Below the pieces are notes generated by a model that saw only the letters and a list, made by a program, of their open reading frames with translations, did no database searches and was not told the origin of the DNA. A stretch of 64,000 nucleotides of DNA from assembly GCF_016920785.2 (NCBI RefSeq), contig NW_024609835.1, positions 84,168,243 through 84,232,242 of the forward strand. Reading direction: 5' to 3'. The translations under genes and the position numbers were made by a program. Each line of letters starts with the position of its first letter. The first letter of the stretch is position 1. This stretch comes from Ixodes scapularis. Taxonomy: Eukaryota > Arthropoda > Arachnida > Ixodida > Ixodidae. Of this stretch, positions 22,290 through 33,786 are shown piece after piece.

Positions 22290-22990
22290 TATACCGGGTG
22301 TTTTTTTGTTTTGTTTTATTCTTGCAGATTTGTTAAAAAAAAAAAAAAACATGAAAGCTGCATTTACGCGGTTTGTGCGAGTGTGTTATACGCCCAGGGG
22401 ACATTATATGGGTGACTGATCTTTGCGATAAGTCGGCTAATTAATTAAAATTCAATAATTAAATTTTTAATTAGTGAAAATAAACATATGGTTCCAATTA
22501 GAAACTTGCTGAGCGTCGTCCAAAAGCACTAAATCAGTAATTTGAAGGAAGGATTTGAGCGCGTGTGAAGCGCAGTAGTGTGCTGAATTTACCACTCATG
22601 GAGTAGGTACAAAGCTGCGGCTAGATAAGAGACGGAAAGATTGCTCGGGCGCCTTACCAAAACCGCTATCATTTTAAGTACCTGCTCCACGGGTGGTAAC
22701 TTTAGTGCACTACTACGCTTCTCACGCGCTGAAAGTCTTTATGAAAATGACTGATTTAGGGGTTTTGGACGACGCTCAGCAAGTTTCTATTTGGAACTAT
22801 ATGTCTATTTCAGTAATTAAAACGTTAATTAGTGAATTTTAATTATATAGGCGACTTATCGCGAAGATTAGCCACTCACAAAATGTCCCCCTCGGAGTAT
22901 AACTCACTCGTACAAACCGCATAAGTGTAGCTTTCATGGCTTTTTTTTAAACAAATCTACAATAATAAAAAGAAAACACAAAAAAACCTT
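22290..22990. mobile_element. 700-bp foldback element, copy 1
   Basis: The whole element is an inverted repeat with arms of roughly 300 bp. Matching landmarks in the left arm are ATGAAAGCTGCATTTACGCG, TTCCAATTAGAAACTTGCTG and TTGAGCGCGTGTGAAGCGCA. Their complements appear in reverse order in the right arm. The ends contain CCGGGTGTTTTTTT. No ORF. The homologous element at 23984-24682 shares all these landmarks. Confidence 0.85.
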
Positions 22991-23291
22991 TATATGTTAA
23001 AGTGAGACGGAGCGTAAACGAAGAGAAATATAAGATCTAGATTTGAAGTACCAATTAGCAGCACTACTGCTTTAAAAACATGTCTTGAAAAAAAAAAAGA
23101 AACGATGATCATGTACACTACGAGAATCAAGGTTTTTAAAAACAAAAACCGGAAACGGGTCACAAAAAAAAAGAGGGGGCAGTACAAATACGTCTAAAAG
23201 TAGACGTTCTTGAGACACTGTTGTGTTTTACGCTCTGTATTTTGCCGCGTGATTCTGTGTTATTTTTGTTGCTAATTATATACTAGCAGTT
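22991..23291. other. Spacer between foldback element and ORF
   Basis: A/T-rich sequence with several A runs. No feature seen. Confidence 0.4.
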
Positions 23292-23929
23292 TTACAGCGC
23301 GAGTGAGGCTTCTTTGACCCGATCATAACCTTTTGTAAGTGCCTGGAAATAGCTTTTAATGTCTCGTGGGAGACAATACACCCTAAATTGATTAGGTTGT
23401 ATCCCGGGCTCTCTACGGTATCCTGTGCTTATACGCGAATGGCGAGGCACTGCGTAGGATTGTGCCTGTTCAATTTCGGGCGGAACGCAATTAGTGTCAT
23501 CCGCCGGACTCGACGACAGCGTGGTCCCGCTCTCCGAAGCCATCAGTTCATCTCGGTAATGATGCTCATGCACACGGAAGCGACGACCCAAAACGATCAC
23601 CAACTCTTGACGAAGCCCAACCGTTCTCGCATTGATGGTTTTTACATCACATGCGGAGCAAAAACAAGTGTTCGGTTGCCCTCTTCGCAATACTCAGCCT
23701 TTCTTAGGGTTACTTTCTCGTGAAAAGCGCTCATCGACTGCCGGACTGGCATAAACGTTTCTATTGCCTTTAACAGCAAAGAGCTGAAGTTGCTCAGTAT
23801 GCGGAAAATTACGGTGTGTCTTGGAGTCACCCGACTGCCCCCTCTCGCCGTCGCTGTCAGCAATAACAAAAATGGAACCAAGATATAATAAAAACAAAAT
23901 GATGACAGATTTCGAGCATTCTGTTTCAT
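23292..23929 (-). pseudogene. Possible secreted-protein ORF with one frame change
   Basis: On the minus strand a frame opens with a signal-peptide-like start (residues 1-30: a charged start, then FCFYYILVPFLLLLTATARG). It continues for about 95 codons to a stop at 23642. An overlapping frame then runs from 23690 to 23292 and contains INARTVGLRQELVIVLGRRF and a hydrophilic tail. One frame change near 23660-23690 would join them into about 210 codons without introns. I do not recognise the family. It lies between two homologous foldback elements. It could be a decayed retrogene, or chance. Confidence 0.3.
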
Positions 23930-23983
23930 AACGCGAAGAATGGTTTAAAGTATAATTATTTTAATAAAAATCTCGGGATATAT

Positions 23984-24682
23984 ATACGGGGCGTTTTTTC
24001 TAACAATATCACAAATAAAAGACATGAAAATAAAAACACATGAAAGCTACACTTTTGCGGTTGGTGCAGGTGATTTATACGGCCAAGAGGACATAATATA
24101 GGTGCTTAGTTATTGTAACAATAAGTTTACTAATTATTTAAAATTCACCAATTTGCTTTTAATTAGTGAAAATAGAGATTATGGTTCCAATTAGAAACTT
24201 GTTGAGCGTCATTGAAAAACCATTAAATCAGTAATTGTAAGACAGACTTTGAGCGCGTGAGAAGCGCAGTACTGCGCTCAAGTTAGCACTCGTGCAGCAG
24301 GAGAAAGGCTGCCTTTGCGATAATGCGACCGCGTGATTTTTCCGCGTCTTATCAGTGCCCCAGCCTTGTACCTGCACCACGAGTGGCACATTTAGGGCAC
24401 TACGACGCTTCCCACGCGCTCGAAATATTTCTAAAAATGATTTTTGTTTGCATTTTTGGATAACGCTCAGCCACTTTCTAATCAGAACCATAGCTACAGG
24501 TTCAGTAATTAAAAAGGTGATTAACAATATTTACTTAATTAGCCGAGATCGTTATGATTAGCCTCAAATACTATGTTCCCCCTGGCCGTACAACTCACCT
24601 GCACAAACCGCATAAGTGTAGCTTTCACGGATTTTTGAAAAATAAATCAGTCTCTTTTCTAAAAGCACCCTGTACGTATATA
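23984..24682. mobile_element. 700-bp foldback element, copy 2
   Basis: Same architecture and landmarks as copy 1 at 22290-22990. The left end is ACGGGGCGTTTTTTC and the right end is AAAAGCACCCTGTACG. TATATA-like bases flank both sides, so a TA-type duplication is possible. The two copies have diverged noticeably from each other and between arms, which suggests independent old insertions. Confidence 0.85.
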
Positions 24683-25004
24683 GGGCGGGATGCAAGGTTA
24701 TTCTTCTAAACGTGTATCCGCAAGTCGAAGTTCGCGGACATTGTGGCAATAAAACTTCTGATTCATCAAGAACGTAAACATATACTTTTAAATAAATGCC
24801 CTCTGACTAAAAGGACTCAATAAAAATGTTTATTCCCTTCCTTATATTTCTTCTCTCTTTTGGTATAACATAATGACATGAGTTGCCATAAAATCATGGT
24901 ATGGAAGTTTCTGCACTGGATTGTGAGTTCTTTTTTTCTCTTTTCGTATGACGATGCAATTTCTCTTCTCATTATCAAAAAAACGGAGAAATTTACAAAT
25001 CCCT
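24683..25004. other. Intergenic sequence
   Basis: No supported feature; short open frames only. Confidence 0.4.
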
Positions 25005-25160
25005 GTAACGCGAAATTAGACCTCTTGAAGAGGAGAAGGGGAAGGTACGGAGGGGAGGGTATGCCCTTCCTCCTCCTCCGTACCCTCCCCTCCTCCTCCT
25101 GCGCATCTCCCATCCTCCTCCTGAGTAGCATCCCCTCCTCCTCCACCCAGAGTTTCCCCT
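25005..25160. repeat. GGAGGA/TCCTCC foldback repeat, copy 2
   Basis: GAGGAGAAGGGGAAGGTACGG pairs with CCTTCCTCCTCCTCCGTACC, followed by more TCCTCC units. Homologous to 9805-9930, including the GAAATTAGA-type left flank. Open frames across it are compositional shadows. Confidence 0.75.
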
Positions 25161-25169
25161 CTAAATGTA

Positions 25170-25770
25170 GCGGAAAAATCCCCCGCTACATTGAGCGGGG
25201 AATCGAATTGCTGTTGAGCTCACGTGACGTCAATTTTCCCGCGCGGAGAAACAAAATTTGGCCATAGGTGACTTGACGCTAAGTCGCGTGACGTCATTTT
25301 CCCTATTAAATTTAGCGGGGAAACTCAATTGGTGTTAAGGTTACGTCACGTTAATTTTCCCGCTAAATTTAGCAGAGAAACTGAATTTGTTCACAGGTGA
25401 CGTGACATCAAGTCACGTTGCCGCCTCGATGGCTCCGAGGCGAGAGCGCTGGCCTACGAATCCCCATGTGGCGGGTTCGAATCCCGGCCGAGGTGCCCGC
25501 AATCTGGCGGAGGCTTATTGCGGAGGAGGCGCCGTGTAACCGAGCTTTCGGTTGCACGTCAAAAGATCCCCAGGTGGTCCAAATTGATTCTCAGTCCTCC
25601 GCTGGGGCCTGCCAGATGCCCGTCGTTGGTTTGGCACCTAAAACCCCCAAATTTGACTTTGAAATTGACCAAGTCACGTGACGTCATTTCCCCTACTAAA
25701 TTTAGCGGAGAAACTCAATTGGTGTTGAAGTCACGTGACGTCAATTTTACCGCTAAATTTAGCGCGGTTG
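25170..25770. repeat. Tandem repeat with CACGTGACGTCA motifs, split by a SINE
   Basis: Units of roughly 55-65 bp alternate GCTAAATTTAGCGGGGAAAC, AATTGGTGTTGAAG, CACGTGACGTCA and ATTTTCCC. Motif copies lie at 25221-25232, 25285-25296 (CG variant), 25675-25686 and 25732-25743, with degraded ones near 25343 and 25390. The SINE at 25419-25669 interrupts the array. CACGTGACGTCA joins an E-box (CACGTG) to a CRE-like TGACGTCA. Confidence 0.7.
25419..25669 (+). mobile_element. tRNA-derived SINE with 10-bp target duplication
   Basis: It has a tRNA-like head with a box-A region around GGCTCCGAGGCGAGAGCGC and box B GGTTCGAATCC at 25474-25484. A unique body follows, containing TTGCACGTCAAAAGATCCCC and ending near ACCTAAAACCCCCAAATTTG. 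CAAGTCACGT occurs immediately before (25409-25418) and after (25670-25679), a clean target-site duplication that fixes both ends. It differs from the SINE at 11415. It inserted into an existing tandem repeat. Confidence 0.85.
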
Positions 25771-27815
25771 CGCCGAAGGCGACGCCGCGAAACGCAGAAA
25801 CGGGAGCCTAAGAGCTGCGCTCTAAAAGGAACGTAACCTGTGCAATACGGCTATATTTCGTTTCAGCTCAAATGCAGACGCAGCCGGCGTTACGAGCTAA
25901 TGGAACTAATGAAGCAGCGTCAAAAGCGCCGGTTCTGGGACCTTTTCTATTCATGATTGGTTCAGAAATGATACAACACGCACAAAAAAAGAAAAAGAAA
26001 AAAGGAACGAACACTAAAATGGTGCGTTTTTGTCGTTGTCTGATTTGATCTCATCAGCTCGTTGCGTCGGCTGCGTCTGGACAAAAGAACCGAGCTCTGT
26101 AGCGTGTGTCATGAAGTAAAAGCATACCAAAGTTCGTGCTACAAGCTAGAAATTTCTTTCCAGAAATGTTCATGCATATATGTTATGATCTGTGAGTTTT
26201 CAAAGCGGTCTTCAGTTTAAGGTATTCTTCGGAGCGCTCCGACAAGATGTGGTTCTGTGAGGAAGATAGGAAGTGTTTCGCTCCAATTTTCACACAGTCT
26301 AGGTGGCAAGAAGACGCCCTCACATTTTATTAAATACATTACTAGGGGGAATGCGGGACGCTCCCAAAAAATACAATGGCCTCGGCGCAGACAGGATCTG
26401 CGTCTTTTGGATGGGTAGACGTGTCGCGGCATCGGAGTTTTTTCCTTCTCAGTTTGTCGGTTACCAACGCCATATTTCGGTTTGGTTCATCTGACGACCG
26501 GTGGGACTTCGCCCATAGGTGCACGCTGCGTGCACGCTGCTCGGCCAAGGCGTCGCTAGTCGTTTGTAGGGATTTAAAGAAGTGCAGCGGATAATTAATT
26601 GGTTACTGATTTAGGAAGTATATACAAGCGAGACAAGCTCAATGTCTACGTTCATTTATACTTTGGTTGAACCAACTTTGAATGACAATGTCTTTCACTA
26701 GCGCCAACATCACGAACTTGGCTCGCCGCCTCATTAGACGGCTCTTGTAATTTGTGAGACACTTCGAAGCTGCCTGATGCATTAATTGGTAAAAGAAAGC
26801 CTGTTTCGGTGAGTTTGATTGGTCGTAATCAACCCTCGAAGTGCATGGCCATTAATAGTTTGACTCTTTGCCGGCAACAGTGGCAAGATGTAGTGTTCCA
26901 TAATTCGTTATTAATTAACTGGTAGTGTGTTTAACATAGGGGCACCTGAGGACACGTAATGTAAAATACTATATTTGTGAGCTTGATATTTTTGGGTTAC
27001 TGGGATGGCACGGAGAATTCGCGATGGGTAGTGGGTTTATTTCCCACTGTGAGGGAAGAACTGCGTGAGCCATTTATCTCGAGTTTTCCAGGCCTCAAAA
27101 ATTAAATTGATTTTCAGTACCCTAAAGGACACGGCCGACAACAAGAACATTCGCAAAAGATTGATCCACTTTTTTAGTTTCCAATTAAGCAGCACTTCTG
27201 AAACATCAGAGAAAGCTTCCTCTTAGTTTGTTCATAAAAGAAAAAACACTTTGACAATTTGCATTTGAGGAACAAACATTTATTGCGCACTGAATAGATA
27301 CGGAGCGTCCACAGCTCACCGCTCAGTAGACAAACGTCACCGATTGAACACAGATGCACTCATGAAGCACTTTTATTCTCCTTATTTTTTTTTGTTAATT
27401 TTTTGTCGAATGCTTTTGTTTCTTTTTTAATGAATGCATTAATTATGACTTTGCGAAATTTCTGAACAAGCACTTTCGAACGATCGGGCCGTCAACGCAG
27501 TCCTCCACGGTCGGTGTCGCGTGACATCGAAAAAGTCGAACAGCGAAGAACAGCGGAAACACGCGGGACGGCGGCAGCGGTACCGTCTTCGCATCTGCGA
27601 CCCCGTTAACTGGAACGCATTCCAAAGAGTTGCCACGTCATGTGCTTTGGCGGCGAAAGGAGTGTGGTGTGGGGAAAGGCTTCGCCAGCACCTCCAGTTC
27701 GCCACGCGAGGATTCGGCGCGGCCGTCGCTCTGTCTAATGCAAATGAGGATAGTGTCATGTATCCCCCGTAGTAAAGAATTTGGTTTTGTCATTGAGGCG
27801 AGCGACTATTGAAAC
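25771..27815. other. Intergenic sequence, possible left flank of hAT
   Basis: Several GC-rich open frames (26217-26600, 27439-27772) have no recognisable motif. I could not find the 5' LTR or gag start of the downstream gypsy element here. Confidence 0.4.
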
Positions 27816-28416
27816 CAGGGACTCAAACCGTAACCGTGACCGCAACCGAAAACCGTTTAGGAACGAAATATTTTCAGTCACCGTAACCGGACGAAACCGT
27901 TATTTTAACTTTATTAATACTGTAACTGCAACCTTAAATTATTTACCAGTAACCGATATTAACCAATATTAACTGAAAAATAAAAGTATTAGTTATCTCA
28001 AGAATGACCCCAAGGAGGGATCTTGAAATGTCGTGGCCAGTTGACAGAGTTACCGTCAGCGATTAGTGCAACTCGTAATACGTTTCCTTTAAATCTAAAT
28101 TTAGGATTAAGATTACTTAGTTCGAATCAGTGGTAGAGCTTACGATAGAAAAACTATATTTCTAAGCCTGCCACACTCCTACGGTCGCAAAGTTTATTCA
28201 GTACGTGTCACCTTCTGGGTTTTAACTAATAAGTTAGAATTCTGAGATGTCCATTCAAATCAGTTCTTTCAAAACCACCGACGAACCGGTTGAGGATCGA
28301 ATGCGACGAGATTGGACGTTATCGAACTTCTATTGAAAAGTTCGAGAAAGTTTGATAAAGGTTCGATTCTTAGGTGCATACGTGAAGGCTGGCTCAGTTG
28401 GCTTTGGATTGGATGG

Positions 28417-28934
28417 TGTGGGATTTCCCCTTTGTGGGGTACCACTTAGAAACACAGAAGAGGTTCCTTGAGTCCGGATAAAGACGTGTTTATTGACTGC
28501 AATGCCAACACGCTTCGCTCTTAGACAAGAAACGTCTGGGCGCTGGCTCAATTGCCAGTATCACCCGGTCGGTTTCCCGCGCTGCCGCATTAGGCAGATT
28601 CGCGGGAAGTCGGAGGCCCACAAAGAAAAACCGAGCTCCGTAGAGCCAGGGCCTCCGCCGTCGAGAGCCCCTGGCACTCCTTTGGGGCCAGCTTAAGTAG
28701 CCTCAGAGAATGGACGCGCCCGAGGAGGCCGCTAGCAGTCGCGTCTATTATAACTCTTAAGGCTGTGCCGACGGCGCATTCACCCAAAAGGGCAAGGGAG
28801 AACCGGCCCCTTCGGGGAATTCGGCCTCGTGGTTCCTTGTATCCTGGAGGCCGACGCCATTGGTGACGACGGCTCCCACGGCCTGCTCGAAGCTAAGCCT
28901 GGATAGGGATAGACGGAACCCCATGCTTCCCACA
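28417..28934 (-). repeat. 3' LTR (intact, 518 bp)
   Basis: The termini form a perfect short inverted repeat, TGTGGGA and TCCCACA. On the minus strand an AATAAA signal (near 28490) precedes the end, as expected of an R region. It has no insertion, so it provides the empty-site version of both insertions seen in the other LTR. Confidence 0.85.
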
Positions 28935-28946
28935 CTCCCCCCTTCT
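28935..28946 (-). promoter_or_regulatory. Polypurine tract
   Basis: AGAAGGGGGGAG on the minus strand lies immediately before the 3' LTR. This is the usual primer site for plus-strand DNA synthesis and fixes the element's direction. Confidence 0.8.
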
Positions 28947-30296
28947 CAAGGCTAAGGTAGGCCTAGAAATAAAATGGCCTACCGGCTCTCAGAAACAAAA
29001 TAAAAAAAAAACGAAACGCTAGAGCGAAAGAGCATGCCGTGAAAAAAAAAGAAATAAAAAAACGATCAGCGCGGTTACATGCTGAAAAAGCACTAGCTCG
29101 CTGCTTGACAGTGGACCCCGGGTGCAGCTGAACTCTGCAGCCCACGCTTCGTGGCAGGCTTACCGGGGCAGCGTTGTAATGTCCGCGTAGTGGGCTGACT
29201 TGGGCAGGACGGTCGGCCTGGTCACTTCACGACAAAATGTTCGAAGAACCACGGAAAGTACGGCGGTTGGGCGTCTCTCCTTGGGGACGCACCATGTGGC
29301 ACGGGCACTGTCGCCGTGTCCGTGACGTGGATGCGAGCTGCTTGTCGGCACGGGCCACAGCTTGGGTCCGTGACTGGATGCCACGTGTTGCTGGCCTGGG
29401 GACGAGTCCAGGCAGCGGGAGGGTGGCTGCCGCCATCTTGACCAGCAGCCGATGAGCCGGATCTGGACAGGCAGGCCGGCGATGCTGCGGCGACGATGAC
29501 GCTCCCTGGCGTCGATGCCACCTCGATGTGGCCCCATGACTCAGGAACCGCCGGGCACTGGAATGCAGCCTGCGCTGTGCCAACCCCTCTCCCGTTTCGT
29601 TCCCCAAGAGGAAGCTTCGGAAACTCCGAGCAAGGTGGAGCCGTCCAACTGAGGACAATCGAATAATCTCTGGGTGCACAAGGCCCCAGAGACAAAACGA
29701 GGCAGAGACAAAGGTGTCTTTTCTGCCGTGAGTCACGTGCATCGCACAGGCTCGGCTCGCGAAGTTATTGTAAAAATAGTTCCACGACTCCGCTTAATGT
29801 GGACACGGATGTCCACATACCAAGCTGACTCGCGTCACCCCGGACAATGGATTTTTTGGTGACAGATCGACAAAGAAAAGTTCTTTGTAGCTGCTTTTGC
29901 TAACGATGCCTAATCGCTTCGATTTGTGGGCGCAATGAAATGTCAAATGCACCGCCCTGTCCTTTCTTGTGATATTGAAACGATGCAGGGCTCCAATCGG
30001 GCAGGCTCGCCAACATTGCTATTTTTAAAACCATGCTAGCTTTTACCTTAGGCTAAAGCACAAATGCCTGTGGCCAAGTATAGCACAGCGACCTAACTTG
30101 GAAAAGTCTTAGAGCCGCGTGCTGCCCTGGCCAACGCGAACGAAAACGAGCACCAAATGCACCTCCCAGCCGCACCGGACAGCCACCTTGAACTGCAATG
30201 TTCGCAGAGGCCAATCATCGTAGCACGAGTTTATCCGCATCAGCAAGAACAGAAACCGATCCCAAATCAAAAAGAGACCCCGTGCCAATACGCCTC
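28947..30296 (-). other. Internal region of LTR element, left part
   Basis: GC-rich minus-strand frames (for example 29222-29695 and 29160-29537) overlap in several phases and carry no gag or pol motif. I treat this as non-coding internal sequence of a LARD-type element. A cryptic short protein cannot be ruled out. Confidence 0.5.
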
Positions 30297-31534
30297 GCAA
30301 GTGGGCTCATTTTCCTCTTGTGCGCATGAGAAAAGAAGTAGCGGTGCCGTCAGAACGCCGAGCCCTGATTGGCTGATCGCGACCCCCTATCTGAGCGTCG
30401 TCTGCTCCTTTGCAACATCGTCTGCTCGCAACATCGTCTGCGTCTGTCTTACCTTTCGGAAGTGCAGGTCTTTACGAGCGAGCTCGACTTCGCCTTTCAG
30501 AGGGGGCAGACGAAATAACTCGAGCGGTACGTTGTTTTTGTCTAACAACTAGCAGACGCGCAACAAGGAGGGAAGTCAAAGGACTCACTGGCGAGGTGTC
30601 CCGAGGCGCCGAGGTTTGTTTGCTAAGAACCGAGAGGGGGAGAGCGTGTTAGTGTCGGCAAGTTCCCTCCTTTCGTGTGCGGCGAAACCCCTCATTCTTT
30701 AACGGTGTCGGCGGGTTGGCGCAGTTAACGTCGTCTGCTTTACGTCTGCTAGTCAAAGCGATGGCTGCTTTACCTTTCCTGCGTCTGTCGGAGATTCACC
30801 GCTTCTTCACCGGCGAGAGTCACCGTTGCCTCGGGAAACAAGGAGATGACAAGAGGAAGAAATTGACCTCTTAATCTAAAATTGAGGTCAGCGATCAAAG
30901 TATAATACAAGGGTCGCGCGGGCATATTCCATTCAGCACGCAAGCCGGTCGTGGGCAGACGGTCGCCGAGTCGCGGAGTGCCTGCTAGGCCTAACTGCCG
31001 TACTCGCTTGGTCGCGTTCGGTGGAATCGTGGCCGTTGGAGCTTTTTCCGGGTGTTTGTGGATTCAGCGTTTTTGTTAGTAGTGGTCTGCTTCAAGTACT
31101 TGTTTACTTTTTTCTTGCTGCTTGAAGTCGGGACGCGTGAGAAGCGCACGTAGAAAAATAAACGTCCGTGGGTCGTCGCGACCGCGACGCTGTCGGCCAT
31201 GCTGATTTGATCGTAAGAAGTGCGTAAGACAGCTTCGGAGCTGTCGTAGGATTTCGTTGTAACCTGCGCAAAACTTACGAAAATTTCGCTTCGTGAATAC
31301 GAATTTGTTCTTAAGCTTTGTCTTACGCACACATTTGGCGTAAGATCGTTTCGCGAATCTGGCCTCTGCACTTCCGAAAGTCGCAGGACAGGTAAGACAG
31401 ATGCAGACGACGTTGCGAGCAGACGACGTTGCAAAGGAGCAGACGACGCTCAGATAGGGGGTCGCGATCAGCCAATCAGGGCTCGGCGTTCTGACGTCAC
31501 CGCTACCCCCTGCGCAAGACGCAGACGAACTTGC
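30297..31534. mobile_element. DNA transposon with long inverted ends, CCTC flanks
   Basis: About 130 bp at 30335-30465 is closely matched by the complement at 31375-31505. Pairing continues more weakly outward to GCAAGT / ACTTGC at the ends. CCTC flanks both sides (30293-30296 and 31535-31538). The inner arms contain TCAGAACGCCGAGCCCTGAT and TGATCGCGACCCCCTATCTG. The 0.9-kb centre has a minus-strand open frame (30991-31434) without recognised motifs. The superfamily is unknown. It sits inside the LTR element. Confidence 0.75.
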
Positions 31535-31538
31535 CCTC

Positions 31539-32778
31539 CGCATAGCAATACAAAACTATTTACGACACCGATCGGCAACAACACGAGTTGCTCGACCCGG
31601 CGAGTACGCTGCCCGGCTGACAAAGCCCGTCTGTAACAATGCAAGTTGCTTAGCGACGTTAGTGACGAGCGTATACCGCCGGCGGACGCACCGCCCGACT
31701 TCGCAGAGTCCGCGAAAGTATTACATATTTACACCCCGGATCGTTCTGCTGAGCGTCAAAAACTCATCGGTGCTACCGTCGATTCCCAACGAACACTTCG
31801 AGTGCCGTGGTTCACGATATCGTCCAGTGACCGCCATGGCGGTCACCTTAATCGGACACGCAATCATCTCGGGACGCTGTTCAACCTGTTGCACTGCCCG
31901 GTAGCACGATTGAACTGCTCCCGGGCCCCGCGGCGTTTTCACGTTTAACGTCGCTTTTACAGGGTCGCAACTCGATAGGTGCCCCTCAAAGGTTCCTAAC
32001 GTCATTGTTGTGTGCGACGCTCACTGACTTTTGGCCGGAGTCGATTGCGGGTAAACGGAACATACTAAATTCTAGTAGCCGAAAACCATGCTCACGCCAG
32101 CCCTCTGTCCCTTGATAGCGGGAGGAAAGACGGAGTAAAAAGGAAATCATTTTGACTCACTGAATTTTCCTGGGGGGCCTTTGTTCCGGGGGTCGCTAGG
32201 TCAACATGATGGCTACTGGTCCGTCGACGCGGCGACGAAGGGCACCATCAGCGGTCTCCGCACCCTCGCTAGGCTGGGACCGGTGTTGTTCGCAATTCCC
32301 CGCGCTGCGTAATCTTGCAGCGGGCGATGCAGGCACAGCGCATTTTCTCGCTCCGAGATACGCTTTTAGTTTGTGCGCTAACGGGATGTCCACTCTGGGT
32401 GGGCCCCGCGAGCCGTCTCGATGGCGAAAAGCTGCACTTGCTTCGTGTTGCGTCACCGTGCTTTGTTCAAAAACGGGGCTGACCTCGAAAAGCGCAGGTG
32501 CGCCTCCCCAGCGAAGTAGGCTGGCGTCGTTCCGAAAGGGAATGCCTCGGACGTATTCCGGGCGTTTAGTCACCTCCGTTTGGAAGCGAGCTCGGCTGAA
32601 AAGACACTGCATTGTGTCCGTGCTTGGCTAACGTGGCCACTAAGCCGTTGAGTGGCGTCGGGTGTCGGGAGTTCGCCTCTCCCTTTGTCCACCTGTTTGA
32701 TCCTTGGTCGGAAATTGACCTGGTTCGCTATCTTAGCGAAAGGAGATGGATGCTGCTGTCTTTGCAGTCCACGGAAAG
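31539..32778 (-). other. Internal region of LTR element, right part
   Basis: Sequence downstream of the primer-binding site. Minus-strand frames at 32196-32612 and 32570-32797 are open but match no gag. Their position next to the PBS makes a degenerate leader or short gag possible. Confidence 0.45.
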
Positions 32779-32796
32779 CGGCACGTTGGGGCGCCA
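32779..32796 (-). promoter_or_regulatory. tRNA primer-binding site
   Basis: Two bases after the 5' LTR the minus strand reads TGGCGCCCCAACGTGCCG. It begins with the TGG expected to pair with a tRNA CCA end and closely resembles the TGGCGCCCAACGTGGGGC type seen in many Ty3/gypsy elements. It supports membership in that superfamily. Confidence 0.8.
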
Positions 32797-33077
32797 AATG
32801 TGGGATTTCCCCTTTGTGGGCTTACCACTTAGAAACACAGAAAGTTCCTTTGGTCCGGATAAAGACGTGTTTATTAACTGAAATGCCAACACGCTTCGCT
32901 CTTAGACAAGAAAAGTCTGGGCGCTGGCTCAATTGCCAGTATCACCCGGTCGGTTTCCCGCGCTGCCGCATTAGGCAGATTCACGGGAAGTCGAAGGCCC
33001 ACAAAGAAAAACCGAGCTCCGTAGATCCAGGGCCTCTGCCGATGAGAGCCCCTGGCACTCCTTCGGGGCCAGCTTAA

Positions 33078-33728
33078 AGGGCCCATGAAACGATTTTTGG
33101 GTTGGGATAAATCATTTTAGATTGGGATTTTACTAATAGCACATCGTTCAGTGGACCAAAAGAAAAAAGGTAGAAAGTCAAAAGCCTGACTTTCAGTGCG
33201 AAAATTTGAAAACAGAGCGGACTATTTCGTACCTCCTCCCCTTCGCAACCTCTCTGCCTTTTCACTGTGATACATCCGCGGTCCCAAAAGCGCGTTATCG
33301 GGTCCAAACTGACGTCACAGGCAACCGGACCTCACTTATTCCCTTCACCCCTAAGCTGACATTGTGGTGGAAGCTACGCGCTTGCCGGACCAATCAGCCG
33401 CCTCCCTTTCATCACCTGACTTCATTCTCTGCAGCCACATTTGCCACGCTAACGTGGCAAGTGTGGCTGGCCCAACGAGCACGTAGCCTCAACAGCACTG
33501 TCAGCTTCGGAATGAACGGGGTGGGGAAAGCAACTTTTGTCTGAATTTTGAGCGACGGGCTAATCTTCTAGGGGGAGAATGGATGTGTCTGGGATTACAC
33601 AAACGAGAGTGCGAGCAAGAGGGGACTCCCCCTTTTCGTCTTCTTTAACTGTTTGGTGGAATGCGCGATTTATGAGTTGAGGAGGAAAGCGAAACAGGAA
33701 AAAGTTGGAAAAGCGTTTCATGACCCCT
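33078..33728. mobile_element. TTAA-flanked MITE (piggyBac-type duplication)
   Basis: The ends are AGGGCCCATGAAACG and the complement of AGGGGTCATGAAACG. TTAA lies on both sides (33074-33077 and 33729-33732). The intact 3' LTR has a single TTAA at the same spot (CCAGCTTAAGTAGCC), which proves the insertion. The 651-bp element has no transposase. A four-base TTAA duplication is characteristic of piggyBac-type transposition. Confidence 0.9.
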
Positions 33729-33786
33729 TTAAGTAGCCTCGGAGAATGGACGCGCCCGGGGAGGCCGCTAGCAGTCGCGTCCATTA

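Noticed and set aside
26217..26600. Overlapping frames possibly encoding a transposase piece
   Set aside because: No motif could be matched in any of the three overlapping frames.
32206..33077. Plus-strand open frames over the LTR and internal region
   Set aside because: The element's PBS, PPT and AATAAA place its sense on the minus strand, and the plus frames have no motif.
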